Assembly: GCA_902364975.1 (NCBI GenBank)
Contig: CABJFQ010000005.1
Coordinates: 1-64,000, forward strand
From: Coriobacteriaceae bacterium
GTDB taxonomy: Bacteria; Actinomycetota; Coriobacteriia; Coriobacteriales; Coriobacteriaceae
Reading direction: 5' to 3'
DNA length: 64,000 bases
Shown here one piece after another: positions 15,925-24,882 of this stretch. How positions within the stretch are numbered: position 1 is the first letter of the stretch; each line of letters opens with the position of its first letter. Below the pieces are notes generated by a model, which was given only the letters and a program-made list of their open reading frames with translations, was not told the origin of the DNA and ran no database searches. The position numbers were made by a program, and so were the translations under genes.

Positions 15925-16638
15925 CTAGCCGCCCAGGTAAGCCTTGCGGACGTTGTCGTCGTGCAGGAGCTCTTGGCCGGTGCCGGTCATGGTGATCTTG
16001 CCGGTCTCGAGCACGTAGCCGCGCGTGGCGATTGAAAGCGCCATCTGGGCGTTCTGCTCGACCAGAAGCACCGTGGTACCGGCCTTGTGCAGGTCCTCGA
16101 CAATCTGGAAGATCTGCTCAATCAGAATCGGCGCCAGACCCATGGAAGGCTCATCGAGCATGAGCAGCTTGGGGTTGCTCATAAGGGCGCGCCCCATAAC
16201 GAGCATCTGCTGTTCGCCGCCCGAAAGGGTGCCGGCGACCTGGCGACGGCGCTCCTTAAGGCGCGGGAACTGCTCGTAGACGCGCTCAAGGCCCGGAGCC
16301 ACCGTGGACTTGGGCTGCGTGTAGGCGCCCATCTCCAGGTTCTCCTCGACCGTCATCTGCAAAAAGGCGCGACGGCCCTCGGGAACCTGGGCCAGGCCCT
16401 TGCCCACCAGTTTATCGGCAGGCGTATGGGTAATGTCCTCGCCCATAAACTTGATGGAGCCGGTCTTGGAACGCAGCAGGCCCGAGACGGTTTTAAGCGT
16501 CGTGGACTTACCGGCGCCGTTCGCGCCGATCAGGGCCACGATCTCGCCCTCGTTGACGTTAAAGGAGATGTCCTTGATGGCGTGGATAGCGCCGTACCAG
16601 ACGTTGATGTTGTAGACGGAAAGCATCGGCTCTGCCAT
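15925..16638 (-). CDS. livF: Branched-chain amino acid ABC transporter ATPase LivF
   Basis: ATP-binding subunit of the high-affinity Leu/Ile/Val importer. It has Walker A GANGAGKST, the LivF-type Q-loop region KGLAQVPEGRRAFLQMTVEE, ABC signature LSGGEQQMLV and Walker B LLMLDEPSMGLAP. The length of 237 aa is typical of LivF. It is the last gene of the liv operon and starts directly after the livG stop. Downstream is mobile-element debris with no clear terminator. Confidence 0.95.
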   Translation of the reverse strand: MAEPMLSVYNINVWYGAIHAIKDISFNVNEGEIVALIGANGAGKSTTLKTVSGLLRSKTGSIKFMGEDITHTPADKLVGKGLAQVPEGRRAFLQMTVEENLEMGAYTQPKSTVAPGLERVYEQFPRLKERRRQVAGTLSGGEQQMLVMGRALMSNPKLLMLDEPSMGLAPILIEQIFQIVEDLHKAGTTVLLVEQNAQMALSIATRGYVLETGKITMTGTGQELLHDDNVRKAYLGG

Positions 16639-17499
16639 TTAGTTCTCCCCCTTATCCTGCTTGCCCAGATATGCCTCAATTACGGCATCGTTGTTCTGGA
16701 TCTCCTCGGCCGTGCCCTTGGCGATGACCTTACCAAAGTTGAGCACGCAGATGCCCTCGCAGATGTTCATGACGAGCGACATATCATGCTCGATAAGCAT
16801 AATGGCGATGCCAAAGGTGTCGCGGATCTTGACGATGTTCTCCATGAGCTCCGCGGTCTCGGACGGGTTCATGCCGGCGGCAGGCTCGTCGAGCAGCAGC
16901 AGTTTGGGGTTGGTGGCAAGCGCACGGACGATCTCCAGACGACGCTGGGCGCCGTAAGGCAGCGAGCCGGCCTGCTCGTTTGCCAGGTGCTCCATATCAA
17001 AGATGGACAGCAGCTCCATGGCGCGCTCGTGGGCGGCCTTCTCGTGCTTCCAGTACGTCGGCAGACGCAGCACGCCCTCAAAACCAGAGTAGCGCTCCTG
17101 GTTGTGCAGGCCGACCTTAACGTTGTCCTCCACCGTCATGGTGTTGAACAGGCGAATGTTCTGGAACGTACGGGCGATACCCATACGGTTGACCTGATAG
17201 ACCGACTTGCCCGAGGTGTCCTCGCCGTCGAGCAGGATAGTACCGTGCGTGGGCTGGTACACCTTGGTGAGCAGGTTGAAGACCGTGGTCTTACCGGCAC
17301 CGTTGGGACCGATCAGACCGGCGATCTCGGTCTTACCGATGGTCAGGCTAAAGTCGTCGACTGCCTTAAGGCCGCCAAATTCAATGCCCAAGTGGATGCA
17401 CTCGAGCGCCGGGCGCTGGCCCAGGTCGCGGTCGGGAACGATGGCGCCAGAAGGATACGGGACCATCTTGCCCTTGTTGAACTCAAACTTACTGGGCAT
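16639..17499 (-). CDS. livG: Branched-chain amino acid ABC transporter ATPase LivG
   Basis: Second ATPase of the importer. Walker A GPNGAGKTTVFNLLT, the LivG-specific GIARTFQNIRLF, a C-terminal LLLLDEPAAGMNPSET with Walker B, and the final EAYLG segment are all present. The signature LPYGAQRRLEI replaces LSGGQ, as is normal for LivG. I choose the ATG at 17499, which has GGAGG 9 nt upstream, rather than a start nine codons earlier. Product 286 aa. It overlaps livM by 11 nt. Confidence 0.95.
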   Translation of the reverse strand: MPSKFEFNKGKMVPYPSGAIVPDRDLGQRPALECIHLGIEFGGLKAVDDFSLTIGKTEIAGLIGPNGAGKTTVFNLLTKVYQPTHGTILLDGEDTSGKSVYQVNRMGIARTFQNIRLFNTMTVEDNVKVGLHNQERYSGFEGVLRLPTYWKHEKAAHERAMELLSIFDMEHLANEQAGSLPYGAQRRLEIVRALATNPKLLLLDEPAAGMNPSETAELMENIVKIRDTFGIAIMLIEHDMSLVMNICEGICVLNFGKVIAKGTAEEIQNNDAVIEAYLGKQDKGEN

Positions 17500-18577
17500 C
17501 GGCTGCCACCTCCTTCTTGGAAGCAAAGCGGTCCTTAATGCGTGCGAAGAACGACTTGAGCTGCGGGTTGTTGGTAAAGATCATGACCAGAATCAGCACG
17601 ATGGCGTAGATGAGCATGCGGTAGTCCGAGAACTGACGGAGCAGCTCGGGAAGCACCGTGAGCAACGCCGCCGCGATGACGGAGCCGCGCATATTGCCCA
17701 GACCGCCCAGGACCACGAACACCAGGATGAGGATGGACGTGTTGAAGTCGAACTTGGTGGCGGAAAGCTGCGAGAAGTTACCGCCGAAGAGGGCTCCGGC
17801 AGCGCCGGCGAGAGCGGCGGAAACCACGAAGGCGATCATGCGGTACTCGGTGACGGAGATGCCCACGGACTCGGCAGCGATCTTGTTGTCGCGCACGGCC
17901 ATAATGGCACGGCCGGTACGGCTGCGAACCAGGTTGAGCACGATCACGAGTGCGACCATGACCAGGATGGCACCGGCGAGGAAGGTCGAGTACGTCGACA
18001 CGCCCGATGCGCCCTGCGCGCCCTTGATGATGGCGGTGCCGTCCTCGAGCAGGTGCAGGTCGTCGATCGTGGAGTTACCTGTGATGTTAAAGATCACATG
18101 CAGGCCGCGGGAGTCGACGCCCACGATAAGGCAGGTGACGATCTCTTTGATGATCTCGCCAAAAGCCAGCGTCACGATAGCCAGGTAATCGCCGCTCAGG
18201 CGAAGGACCGGGATGCCGATCAAGAAGCCCAGGATGGCGGCAGCGATGGCACCGACCACGATGCTGATGATAAGGCGCACCGGATCGGAGGGAACGGCGC
18301 TCTCCAGCGCGACCGCGGTAACGATGCCCGTATAGGCGCCGACGCTCATAAAGCCCGCGTGGCCCAGCGACAAGTCGCCCGCGATGCCGACGACGAGGTT
18401 AAGGGAGATGGCCATGACGATATAGGCCGTGATGGGAACCAGCTGACCGGCGATCATGCGCGGAATCATATGGTTGGACTGCATAAAGAACACGATGGCG
18501 AACGCCACAAGGCACATGGCGTACGTAACAAAGTCGTGACGCGTCTGCTTGTCTTTAAGAAACTTCATAACGCTCAC
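17489..18577 (-). CDS. livM: Branched-chain amino acid ABC transporter permease LivM
   Basis: Membrane permease with about eight to ten hydrophobic segments. LivM marks include LNLVVGIAGDLSLGHAGFM, the cytoplasmic EAA-like loop RSRTGRAIMAVRDNKIAAES, and FNTSILILVFVVLGGLGNMRG. Length about 362 aa. The start is either GTG 18577, directly after the livH stop TAG, or ATG 18568 with AGGTG 6 nt upstream; both are plausible. The C-terminus overlaps livG. Confidence 0.94.
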   Translation of the reverse strand: MSVMKFLKDKQTRHDFVTYAMCLVAFAIVFFMQSNHMIPRMIAGQLVPITAYIVMAISLNLVVGIAGDLSLGHAGFMSVGAYTGIVTAVALESAVPSDPVRLIISIVVGAIAAAILGFLIGIPVLRLSGDYLAIVTLAFGEIIKEIVTCLIVGVDSRGLHVIFNITGNSTIDDLHLLEDGTAIIKGAQGASGVSTYSTFLAGAILVMVALVIVLNLVRSRTGRAIMAVRDNKIAAESVGISVTEYRMIAFVVSAALAGAAGALFGGNFSQLSATKFDFNTSILILVFVVLGGLGNMRGSVIAAALLTVLPELLRQFSDYRMLIYAIVLILVMIFTNNPQLKSFFARIKDRFASKKEVAADAQ

Positions 18578-19459
18578 CTACACCTTCTCGGGGACGTACT
18601 TGCCCAAGAGGCCGGCAGGCTTGACGAGCAGGACGATGATCAAAACACCAAAGACGATGGAGTTGGCAAGGCTCGTGGAAATGTAAGCCTGTGCCATCGC
18701 CTCGATGATGCCGATGAGAATGCCACCGACAAAGGCACCGGGGATGGAGCCGATACCGCCGAAGACGGCGGCGTCGAAGGCCTTGATGCCAGGCATGGCG
18801 CCCGTGGTGGGCTGCAGGACCGGCGAGTAGGAGCACAGGAGCACACCGGCGATGGCGGCAAGGGCGGAGCCGATGGCAAACGTCATCGAGATGGTACGGT
18901 TGACGTTGATGCCCATGAGCTGAGCGGCTGCCTTGTCCTCGGACACGGCGCGCATGGCCTTGCCCATCTTGGTCTTACCTGTAAAGAACATCAGACCGGC
19001 CATGATAACCAGGCAGGCGACGATGGTGACGAGCGAAACGGCGCTTACATTGAACTTGGCCAAGAACTCCGGCACCTGGAAGGTGACGAGCGAAGTGAAG
19101 TTCTTGGGCGTGGCGCCCCACAGAAGCTGCGCGGCGTTCTGCAGGAAGTAAGACACGCCGATGGCCGTGATCAGAACGGCCAGCGGGCCCGCCTGACGCA
19201 GCGGCTTGTATGCCAGACCCTCGATGAGAACACCGAGAACGGTGCAGACCACACAAGAGAGAATTACAGATGCCCAGCCCGGGAGGCCGAGATACGACGT
19301 GGCACAGAACGAGACATAGGCACCGACCATGATAACGTCGCCGTGAGCGAAGTTCAGCATCTTGGCGATACCGTAGACCATGGTGTAGCCCAACGCGATG
19401 ATGGCGTAGACGCTGCCCATGGACAGGCCGTTGACCAGGTATTGGATAAAGACCGTCAT
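18578..19459 (-). CDS. livH: Branched-chain amino acid ABC transporter permease LivH
   Basis: Second permease of the importer, with eight or so hydrophobic segments. It starts MTVFIQYLVNGLSMGSVYA and contains IALGYTMVYGIAKMLNFAHG and KTKMGKAMRAVSEDKAAAQL, which are LivH signatures. I choose the ATG at 19459 because GGGGG precedes it by 9 nt and the family starts here; the frame runs 31 codons further upstream. Product 293 aa. It abuts livM. Confidence 0.95.
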   Translation of the reverse strand: MTVFIQYLVNGLSMGSVYAIIALGYTMVYGIAKMLNFAHGDVIMVGAYVSFCATSYLGLPGWASVILSCVVCTVLGVLIEGLAYKPLRQAGPLAVLITAIGVSYFLQNAAQLLWGATPKNFTSLVTFQVPEFLAKFNVSAVSLVTIVACLVIMAGLMFFTGKTKMGKAMRAVSEDKAAAQLMGINVNRTISMTFAIGSALAAIAGVLLCSYSPVLQPTTGAMPGIKAFDAAVFGGIGSIPGAFVGGILIGIIEAMAQAYISTSLANSIVFGVLIIVLLVKPAGLLGKYVPEKV

Positions 19460-19505
19460 GTTCCACATCCCCCTTTCGAATAGGTTTCCAGTTAATGTAT
19501 GAAAC

Positions 19506-19567
19506 AGGGACGTTACACTGTCCCTAGATACCAAGCAAGCAGGGAAGGCCAAAACCTCCCCTGCTTG
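19506..19567 (-). terminator. Two hairpins between livK1 and livH
   Basis: AGGGAC/GTCCCT (19506-19525) and a longer CAAGCAGGGGAGG...CTTCCCTGCTTG stem (about 19534-19567) follow the binding-protein gene. No long T run is present. Such a structure would let the binding protein be made in excess over the permeases by partial termination or by mRNA stabilisation. Confidence 0.5.
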
Positions 19568-19598
19568 GGATCAAAACCGCTCTATGTAAGGCGGTCTA

Positions 19599-20786
19599 TT
19601 AGGCCTGTACGTACTTGCCATCGGTGATAACGTACGCCGTGGGGTCCTTCTGGACCTGACCCTTATCGTTCCAGGTGAGCTTGCCGGTCAGACCGTCAAC
19701 GGTAATCTTGAGCATAGCCTTGGGCAGCTTCTCGGCGACCTCGGTCGGATCGGCGTCGACACCAAGACCGGCCTCCTTGAGGGCCTCAGCCACCGCGTGC
19801 ACGCCATCGTAGGCGTCGGCGGCAAACTGGTCGGGGGTATCGCCGTACTTATCCTTGTAAGCGTTGACGAAGTCGGCATTCTTCTCGTCGTCGGCGGAGA
19901 ACGGGGTCATAAGCAGCAGGCCCTCGGCAAGAGAAGTGTCGAAGCCCTCAACGCCCAGGATGCCGTCCATGCCGTCGCAGCCCATCATCTTGACGTCGTA
20001 GCCCATGTCCTTGGCGTTCTTGAGCAGGACGGACGCCGGCGTGTAGTAGATCGGCGCGAAGATCATGGTGGCGCCGGCCTGCTTGGCCTTGGTCAGCTGG
20101 TTGGTAAAGCTCGTGGCAGAGTCGTCCTTAAAGGTCTCCTCGTCAACAATCTCGAGCTTAGACTCAGCGGCCTGGGCCTTAAAGGAATCTGCGATACCCG
20201 AAGAATAGGCGTCGCCGGAGTTATAGAACAGTACGAACTTCTCGTCCGCATACTTCTGCGCCAGGAACTTGGCAGCGTTGACGCCCTGGTTGGGGTCGGT
20301 AAAGCAAACCTGGAAGACGCAATCCTTGCCGTCGGTGACGTCCTCGGAGGACGCGGACGGGGTGATCATGAACGTCTTGGGGTCGTTACCGCACTCGGCG
20401 GCAACGGCAACCGACGCACCCGTGGTGGTCGGGCCGACGAGGGCCTGCATGCCCCAGTCGAGCAGGGTGTTAAAGGCGTTGACGGCCTTCTCGCCGTCGG
20501 CCTGGTCATCCTCGGCCTTGCTGGCAAGCGGCAGCTCCTTGGTCGAGAAATCCTTGCAGCCAAGCTCGACACCCTGGGTAACGGACTTGCCGTAGGACGC
20601 GTTGGCGCCGGTCAGCGGTCCGATGGTGCCGATCTTAAACGAAGCGTCGCCCGAAGCGGAACCGCTGTCGCCGCCGTTGGAGGAGCAGCCAGCTAGAATG
20701 GACATCGCCCCCAGACCTGCTGCGCTCGCGATAACGCTCCTGCGATTCATAACAGGGTTCAATGACTTACCGGTGAGGCTCGACAT
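19599..20786 (-). CDS. livK: Branched-chain amino acid-binding lipoprotein LivK (copy 1)
   Basis: This periplasmic-type binding protein captures the amino acid for the LivHMGF permease. The N-terminus has a twin-arginine-like NRRSVIASAAG and a lipobox LAGC (Cys about residue 34), so it is exported and lipid-anchored. It contains GPLTGANASYGKSVTQGVEL and DDQADGEKAVNAFN, typical of the family (Peripla_BP_6). GAGGAG precedes the ATG by 6 nt. Product 395 aa. It is closely similar throughout to the protein of the next gene upstream and was probably formed by tandem duplication. Confidence 0.93.
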   Translation of the reverse strand: MSSLTGKSLNPVMNRRSVIASAAGLGAMSILAGCSSNGGDSGSASGDASFKIGTIGPLTGANASYGKSVTQGVELGCKDFSTKELPLASKAEDDQADGEKAVNAFNTLLDWGMQALVGPTTTGASVAVAAECGNDPKTFMITPSASSEDVTDGKDCVFQVCFTDPNQGVNAAKFLAQKYADEKFVLFYNSGDAYSSGIADSFKAQAAESKLEIVDEETFKDDSATSFTNQLTKAKQAGATMIFAPIYYTPASVLLKNAKDMGYDVKMMGCDGMDGILGVEGFDTSLAEGLLLMTPFSADDEKNADFVNAYKDKYGDTPDQFAADAYDGVHAVAEALKEAGLGVDADPTEVAEKLPKAMLKITVDGLTGKLTWNDKGQVQKDPTAYVITDGKYVQA

Positions 20787-21057
20787 GCGGCTCTCCTCTC
20801 AAATCTCGTCGGGTTTCGGTTACCCAACAGGCCATCCTTCGCCGTGTTCGGCGTTCGCAAAATAGTAGACGCTTTAGTTGAGAAAAGTGGCGATTATTTC
20901 AACTATTCTTTTGTTTTGTCCGTTTATCCATAATTATGCGTATTTCTATTTGTTTATGCAGTTTAGCCACTTTATTGTGTGAAAGTAATGTTTCCATTCT
21001 GTTACAAGCTTCCCTGCCCTGATTAAAACGGCCTCACCGGTAGCGCTTTATACGCAC
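20787..21057. promoter_or_regulatory. AT-rich gap between the two binding-protein genes
   Basis: This 271-bp stretch has no gene and is much richer in A and T than its surroundings (20880-21010). It should hold a separate promoter for livK copy 1, but no clean -35/-10 pair stands out. An inverted pair AAAGTGGC (20884) / GCCACTTT (20967) brackets the AT-rich core. Confidence 0.35.
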
Positions 21058-22224
21058 TTAGGCGGCGATGTACTTGCCGTCCTGGATCACATAGGCTGTA
21101 GCGGGCTTCTCGACTTGGCCCTCGTCGTTCCACGTGAGCTCGCCCGTCAGGCCCTCGATCTTGATCTTGCGCATGGCCTTGGCAAGATCGCCGGCAATGT
21201 CGGCGCCGTCGGCCGTAATATCGATGTCTGCCTTATCGATAGCCTCGACAATCGCATGGACGCAGTCATAGGCATCGGCGGCAAACTGGTTGGGCGTCTC
21301 GTCGTAGGCGTCCTTATATGCCTTGACAAAGTCGGCGTTCTTCTCATCGTCGGCAGAGAACGGGGTCATGAGCAGCACGCCCTCGGCAAGGGAGGTGTCG
21401 AAGCCCTCAACGGAGAGCAGGCCGTCCATGCCGTCGGTACCCATGAGGGTCATGTCGTATCCCATGTCCTTGGCGTTCTTGAGCAAAACGGACGCCGGCG
21501 TGTAGTAGATCGGCGCAAAGATGAGCGTGGCGCCGGCCTCCTTGGCCTTGGTGAGCTGGTTGGTAAAGCTCGTGGAGGAGTCGTCCTTAAAGGTCTCGGT
21601 ATCGACGATATCAAGTTTGGACTCCTTGGCCTGCTCGGCAAAGGCATCGGCAACACCCGAGCTGTACGTATCGCCGGAGTTGTAGAACAGGGCGATCTTG
21701 GCGTCTGCATACTTCTCGGCCAAAAACTTGGCAGCACTCGCGCCCATGGTGGGGTCGGTAAAGCAAACCTGGAAAATCGTGGTCTTGTCCTTGGTGACGT
21801 CGAGGGACGAAGCAGAGGGCGTGACCATGAGCATATCGTCGGCGATCTCGCCCGAGACAGCGACGGCGGCACCAGTCGTGACGGGGCCGACGAGAGCCTG
21901 CATGCCCCAGTCGCACAGGGTATTGAAGGCGTTGATAGCCTTCTCGCCGTCGGCGACGTCATCCTCGGACTTAAGCGAGAGTTTGAAGTCCTTGGTCGAG
22001 AAATCCTTGGCGGCAAGCTTGGCACCCTTCTCGGCCGAAACGCCATAGGTTGCCGCGGCGCCGGTCAGAGGGCCGATGACACCGATCTTGAAGGTCTTGC
22101 CGTCATCGGCGGTGCCGCCGTCCGAGCCACCCGACGAGCAACCAGCGAGTGCGGCGGTGCTGCCGAGCGCCGCAGCGCCGGCGAGAAAGTTCCTACGGCT
22201 GAGCGTGCTGTTGATGTTGAACAT
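21058..22224 (-). CDS. livK: Branched-chain amino acid-binding lipoprotein LivK (copy 2)
   Basis: Second binding protein, 388 aa. The N-terminus has a full twin-arginine motif SRRNFLAGAAALG followed by a lipobox LAGC (Cys about residue 29). The mature part begins with GKTFKIGVIGPLTGAAATYG. Long stretches, for example the segment around ATLIFAPIYYTPASVLLKN, match copy 1. GGGGGA lies 5 nt before the ATG. The two proteins may serve the same permease with different substrate preference. Own promoter likely, since hom is divergent upstream. Confidence 0.93.
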   Translation of the reverse strand: MFNINSTLSRRNFLAGAAALGSTAALAGCSSGGSDGGTADDGKTFKIGVIGPLTGAAATYGVSAEKGAKLAAKDFSTKDFKLSLKSEDDVADGEKAINAFNTLCDWGMQALVGPVTTGAAVAVSGEIADDMLMVTPSASSLDVTKDKTTIFQVCFTDPTMGASAAKFLAEKYADAKIALFYNSGDTYSSGVADAFAEQAKESKLDIVDTETFKDDSSTSFTNQLTKAKEAGATLIFAPIYYTPASVLLKNAKDMGYDMTLMGTDGMDGLLSVEGFDTSLAEGVLLMTPFSADDEKNADFVKAYKDAYDETPNQFAADAYDCVHAIVEAIDKADIDITADGADIAGDLAKAMRKIKIEGLTGELTWNDEGQVEKPATAYVIQDGKYIAA

Positions 22225-22475
22225 GGTGTCCCCCTTTTTCGCTGGCCGCGGTGCGGCCGTCTTGCGGTACAGGGCAAACCTTATGGCGCAAACGTTGACA
22301 GTTTGTTACGGAAGTCCGTTTGTAGCGAGCGTGTTTCCAATGTTTCCGCAGCGTTTCGGGGGTGCCGTTTTGTGCGGCTCCTGTTGCCTGGCGAGCACGC
22401 GCCCCCGGTTCACGCTAGAATGCACTCAACCTTTAAGCGGTTTATCCATCCATAAGATGCACGAAGGAGTTATCT

Positions 22476-23819
22476 ATGAGCGAACCCCTGCGCACCGTGA
22501 ACGTCGGTCTGATCGGTCTGGGAACCGTCGGCGGCGGCGTGGCCCGTCTGATCAAGAGCCACCACGATGAGTACCTGGCAGCCTACGGCATCGACCTTAA
22601 GCTGACCCGCGCCTGCGCGCTTGCTTGGGAGCAGGCCGAGGCGGCAGGCATTGAGCGCGAGGCCTTTACGAGCGACTGGCACGATGTCGTCACCGACCCC
22701 GCCGTCGACATCGTCGTCGAGCTGATTGGTGGCGAGCATCCCGCAACCGAGATCTTCACCACTGCCTTCGAGAACGGCAAGCATGTCGTCTCCGCCAACA
22801 AGGCCCTGCTGGGCCGCCATGTCGAGACGCTTGCCGAGAAGGCGCGTGCGTGCGGCGTGCAGATTAAGTGCGAGGCCAGCTGCGGTGGCGGCATCCCCAT
22901 TGTCAGCACACTCGAGCACGACCTGGTGGGTAACAAGATCCTGACCATCGCCGGCATCCTCAACGGCACCACCAACTACATCCTGTCGCGCATGGACGCC
23001 GAGGGCGCCGATTACGCTGACGTGCTCGCCGACGCACAGGCTAAGGGCTATGCCGAGGCCGACCCGTCCGCCGACGTCGACGGCTTCGATGCCGCCAGCA
23101 AGACGGCCATCCTCGCCTCCATCGGCTTTGGCACCCGCGTTACCACCGATGATGTGTACCAGCAGGGTATCCGCACCATCGGCGCCGAGGACATCGCCCA
23201 GGCCCGCGAGCTCGGCTACACCATCAAACTGCTCGGCATCGCCCGCAACACCGACGCTGGCGTCGACGTTCGCGTGCATCCCACGCTGATCCCCGCAGAC
23301 CATATGCTCGCCAAGGTCAACGGCGCCATGAACGCCGTCTACGTGGTAGGCGACGCCGTGGGCGAGACCATGTTCTACGGCGCGGGCGCAGGCTCCTTCC
23401 CCACCGCGAGCGCCGTCGTGGGCGATATCCTGTCGCTCTCCGAGCAGATCAGCCGCGGCGTGGCTCCGCTGCCCGAGATTGAGCCCTATGGCCACAACCT
23501 CACCTTTAAGCCCATGGACGAGCTCCAGACCAAGTACTATGTGCGCCTGAAGGTCGCCGACCGCGTGGGCGCCCTGTCCGAGACGGTCGACATCTTTGCC
23601 AAGCACAACATCTCGATCTCGCTCATCAACCAGGTCGAGGACGGCAAGTCGGGCGTCAGCGATGCCTGCTCGGTTATCTTCCTGACGCACCGCGCGCTCG
23701 AGAAGGACGTTCAGGCTGCCGCCGCCGAGCTTGCCAGCGTCGACTGCGTGGCCGAGGTCGCCAACGTCCTGCGCATCGAGGACGTCGAGGCCTGGATCGA
23801 AGGCGTTATGGCCAACTAA
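22476..23819 (+). CDS. hom: Homoserine dehydrogenase
   Basis: The enzyme reduces aspartate semialdehyde to homoserine, the branch point to threonine and methionine. The N-terminal Rossmann motif is GLIGLGTVGGGVARLI. The catalytic domain has GGIPIVSTLEHDLVGNKI and ILNGTTNYILSRM, then DVDGFDAASKTAILASI. A C-terminal ACT domain (about 360-440, starting YYVRLKVADRVGALSETV) suggests feedback control by threonine. The start ATG has AAGGAG upstream. 447 aa is normal length. Confidence 0.96.
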   Translation: MSEPLRTVNVGLIGLGTVGGGVARLIKSHHDEYLAAYGIDLKLTRACALAWEQAEAAGIEREAFTSDWHDVVTDPAVDIVVELIGGEHPATEIFTTAFENGKHVVSANKALLGRHVETLAEKARACGVQIKCEASCGGGIPIVSTLEHDLVGNKILTIAGILNGTTNYILSRMDAEGADYADVLADAQAKGYAEADPSADVDGFDAASKTAILASIGFGTRVTTDDVYQQGIRTIGAEDIAQARELGYTIKLLGIARNTDAGVDVRVHPTLIPADHMLAKVNGAMNAVYVVGDAVGETMFYGAGAGSFPTASAVVGDILSLSEQISRGVAPLPEIEPYGHNLTFKPMDELQTKYYVRLKVADRVGALSETVDIFAKHNISISLINQVEDGKSGVSDACSVIFLTHRALEKDVQAAAAELASVDCVAEVANVLRIEDVEAWIEGVMAN

Positions 23820-23850
23820 CTCAACGCTCGCCTAGCAATACACGCTTTGA

Positions 23851-23884
23851 GGGCTCCCGTCCGATGTGGGACGGGAGCCCTTTT
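23851..23884 (+). terminator. Terminator of hom
   Basis: GGGCTCCCGTCC and GGGACGGGAGCCC pair around a short loop and are followed by TTTT. It lies 31 bp after the hom stop. Confidence 0.85.
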
Positions 23885-24033
23885 GTCTCCTGCCCTAAGC
23901 ACAACGGCAGAGCACATTTGCGCGAGCCGCTCATCGGTAACGCGGGCTACCGTTCACCGATATGCAAACACGGCCGATTCCGGTTACGGCTACGCTGTGT
24001 TGCGAATGTCCGCCCGCGATGAGAGGAAGCACC

Positions 24034-24783
24034 ATGTTGCTCGAGGGCAAGAAAGCAATCATCACCGGAGGCACACGCGGTATCGGCTATGCCATCGCCT
24101 GCCGTTTTATCGAGGAAGGCGCTGCCGTCACCGTCTTTGGCTCGCGCCAAGAGACTGCCGACACGGCCGTTGAGAAGCTGACAGCCGCCTATCCCGACGC
24201 CAAGGTCTGGGGTCGCTCCTGCGATCTCACCTCGCTCGAGGCCGTGACTGAGGCCTTTACGCAGACTGCAGCCGACATGGGCGGCTTGGACACGGTCGTC
24301 AACAATGCCGGTATCTCCCAGCGTTCACCCCTCTTGGACTACACGGCCGAGGAGTTCGCAAAGGTCATGGACCTTAACGTCGTCGCCGTCTTTAATGGCC
24401 ACCAGGCTGCCGCCAAGATCATGACCGAGGCCGGCCACGGCGGCACCATCACTACCACAAGCTCGATGGTCGCCAAGTACGGCCAGCCCTCCGGCGTCGG
24501 TTACCCCACGTCCAAGTTTGCCGTCAACGGTATGGTCCAGTCGCTCTCGCGCGAGCTCGCTCCCATGGGCATCCGCGTCAACGCCGTCGCCCCCGGCGTG
24601 ACTAAGACCGACATGGTCGCCAACCTGCCCGAAGAGGTCATCAAGCCCATCATCGCCACCATTCCGCTGGGTCGCATGGGCGAGCCCGAGGATGTCGCCA
24701 ACGCCTTTGTTTTCCTGGCGAGCGACATGTCCTCCTATGTCACGGGCGCCGTGCTCCCCGTCGACGGAGCCGCCCGCTCCTAA
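24034..24783 (+). CDS. Short-chain dehydrogenase/reductase, BaiA-like
   Basis: A 249-aa classical SDR. The cofactor site TGGTRGIG is at residues 11-18, NNAG follows at about 88, and the catalytic Ser...Tyr-x-x-x-Lys is in TTSSMVAKYG and GVGYPTSKFAVNG. Near the C-terminus GRMGEPEDVANAFVFLASD and VLPVDGA are present. The spacing of TGGTRGIG, AYP...DLTS.EAV, VFNG and SGVGYP(T)SK recalls BaiA, a bile-acid 3-alpha-hydroxysteroid dehydrogenase, but FabG-like 3-oxoacyl-ACP reductases share much of this. The ATG at 24034 has GAGGA 6 nt upstream; a longer frame is unlikely. The gene stands alone. Confidence 0.85.
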   Translation: MLLEGKKAIITGGTRGIGYAIACRFIEEGAAVTVFGSRQETADTAVEKLTAAYPDAKVWGRSCDLTSLEAVTEAFTQTAADMGGLDTVVNNAGISQRSPLLDYTAEEFAKVMDLNVVAVFNGHQAAAKIMTEAGHGGTITTTSSMVAKYGQPSGVGYPTSKFAVNGMVQSLSRELAPMGIRVNAVAPGVTKTDMVANLPEEVIKPIIATIPLGRMGEPEDVANAFVFLASDMSSYVTGAVLPVDGAARS

Positions 24784-24824
24784 GGAGCCACAAGCTTTGG
24801 CTTCAAGCTTCAACATAGCTCAAC

Positions 24825-24868
24825 CAAAAAGGCGCGCCGTCTGAATCAACTGCAGACAGCGCGCCTTC
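24825..24868. terminator. Bidirectional terminator between SDR and antiporter genes
   Basis: AAGGCGCGCCGTCTG pairs with CAGACAGCGCGCCTT. A runs on the left and a T-rich run on the right let it work for both converging genes. Confidence 0.75.
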
Positions 24869-24882
24869 TCCTGTTATGAAAG

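Noticed and set aside
15637-16035. Functional 132-aa protein
   Set aside because: The frame contains only the C-terminal piece of an IS110 transposase and then runs antisense into livF.
17207-19483. 758-codon plus-strand frame opposite livG, livM and livH
   Set aside because: Composition (Asp/Gly/His-rich, no domains) is that of an antisense frame over GC-rich membrane genes.
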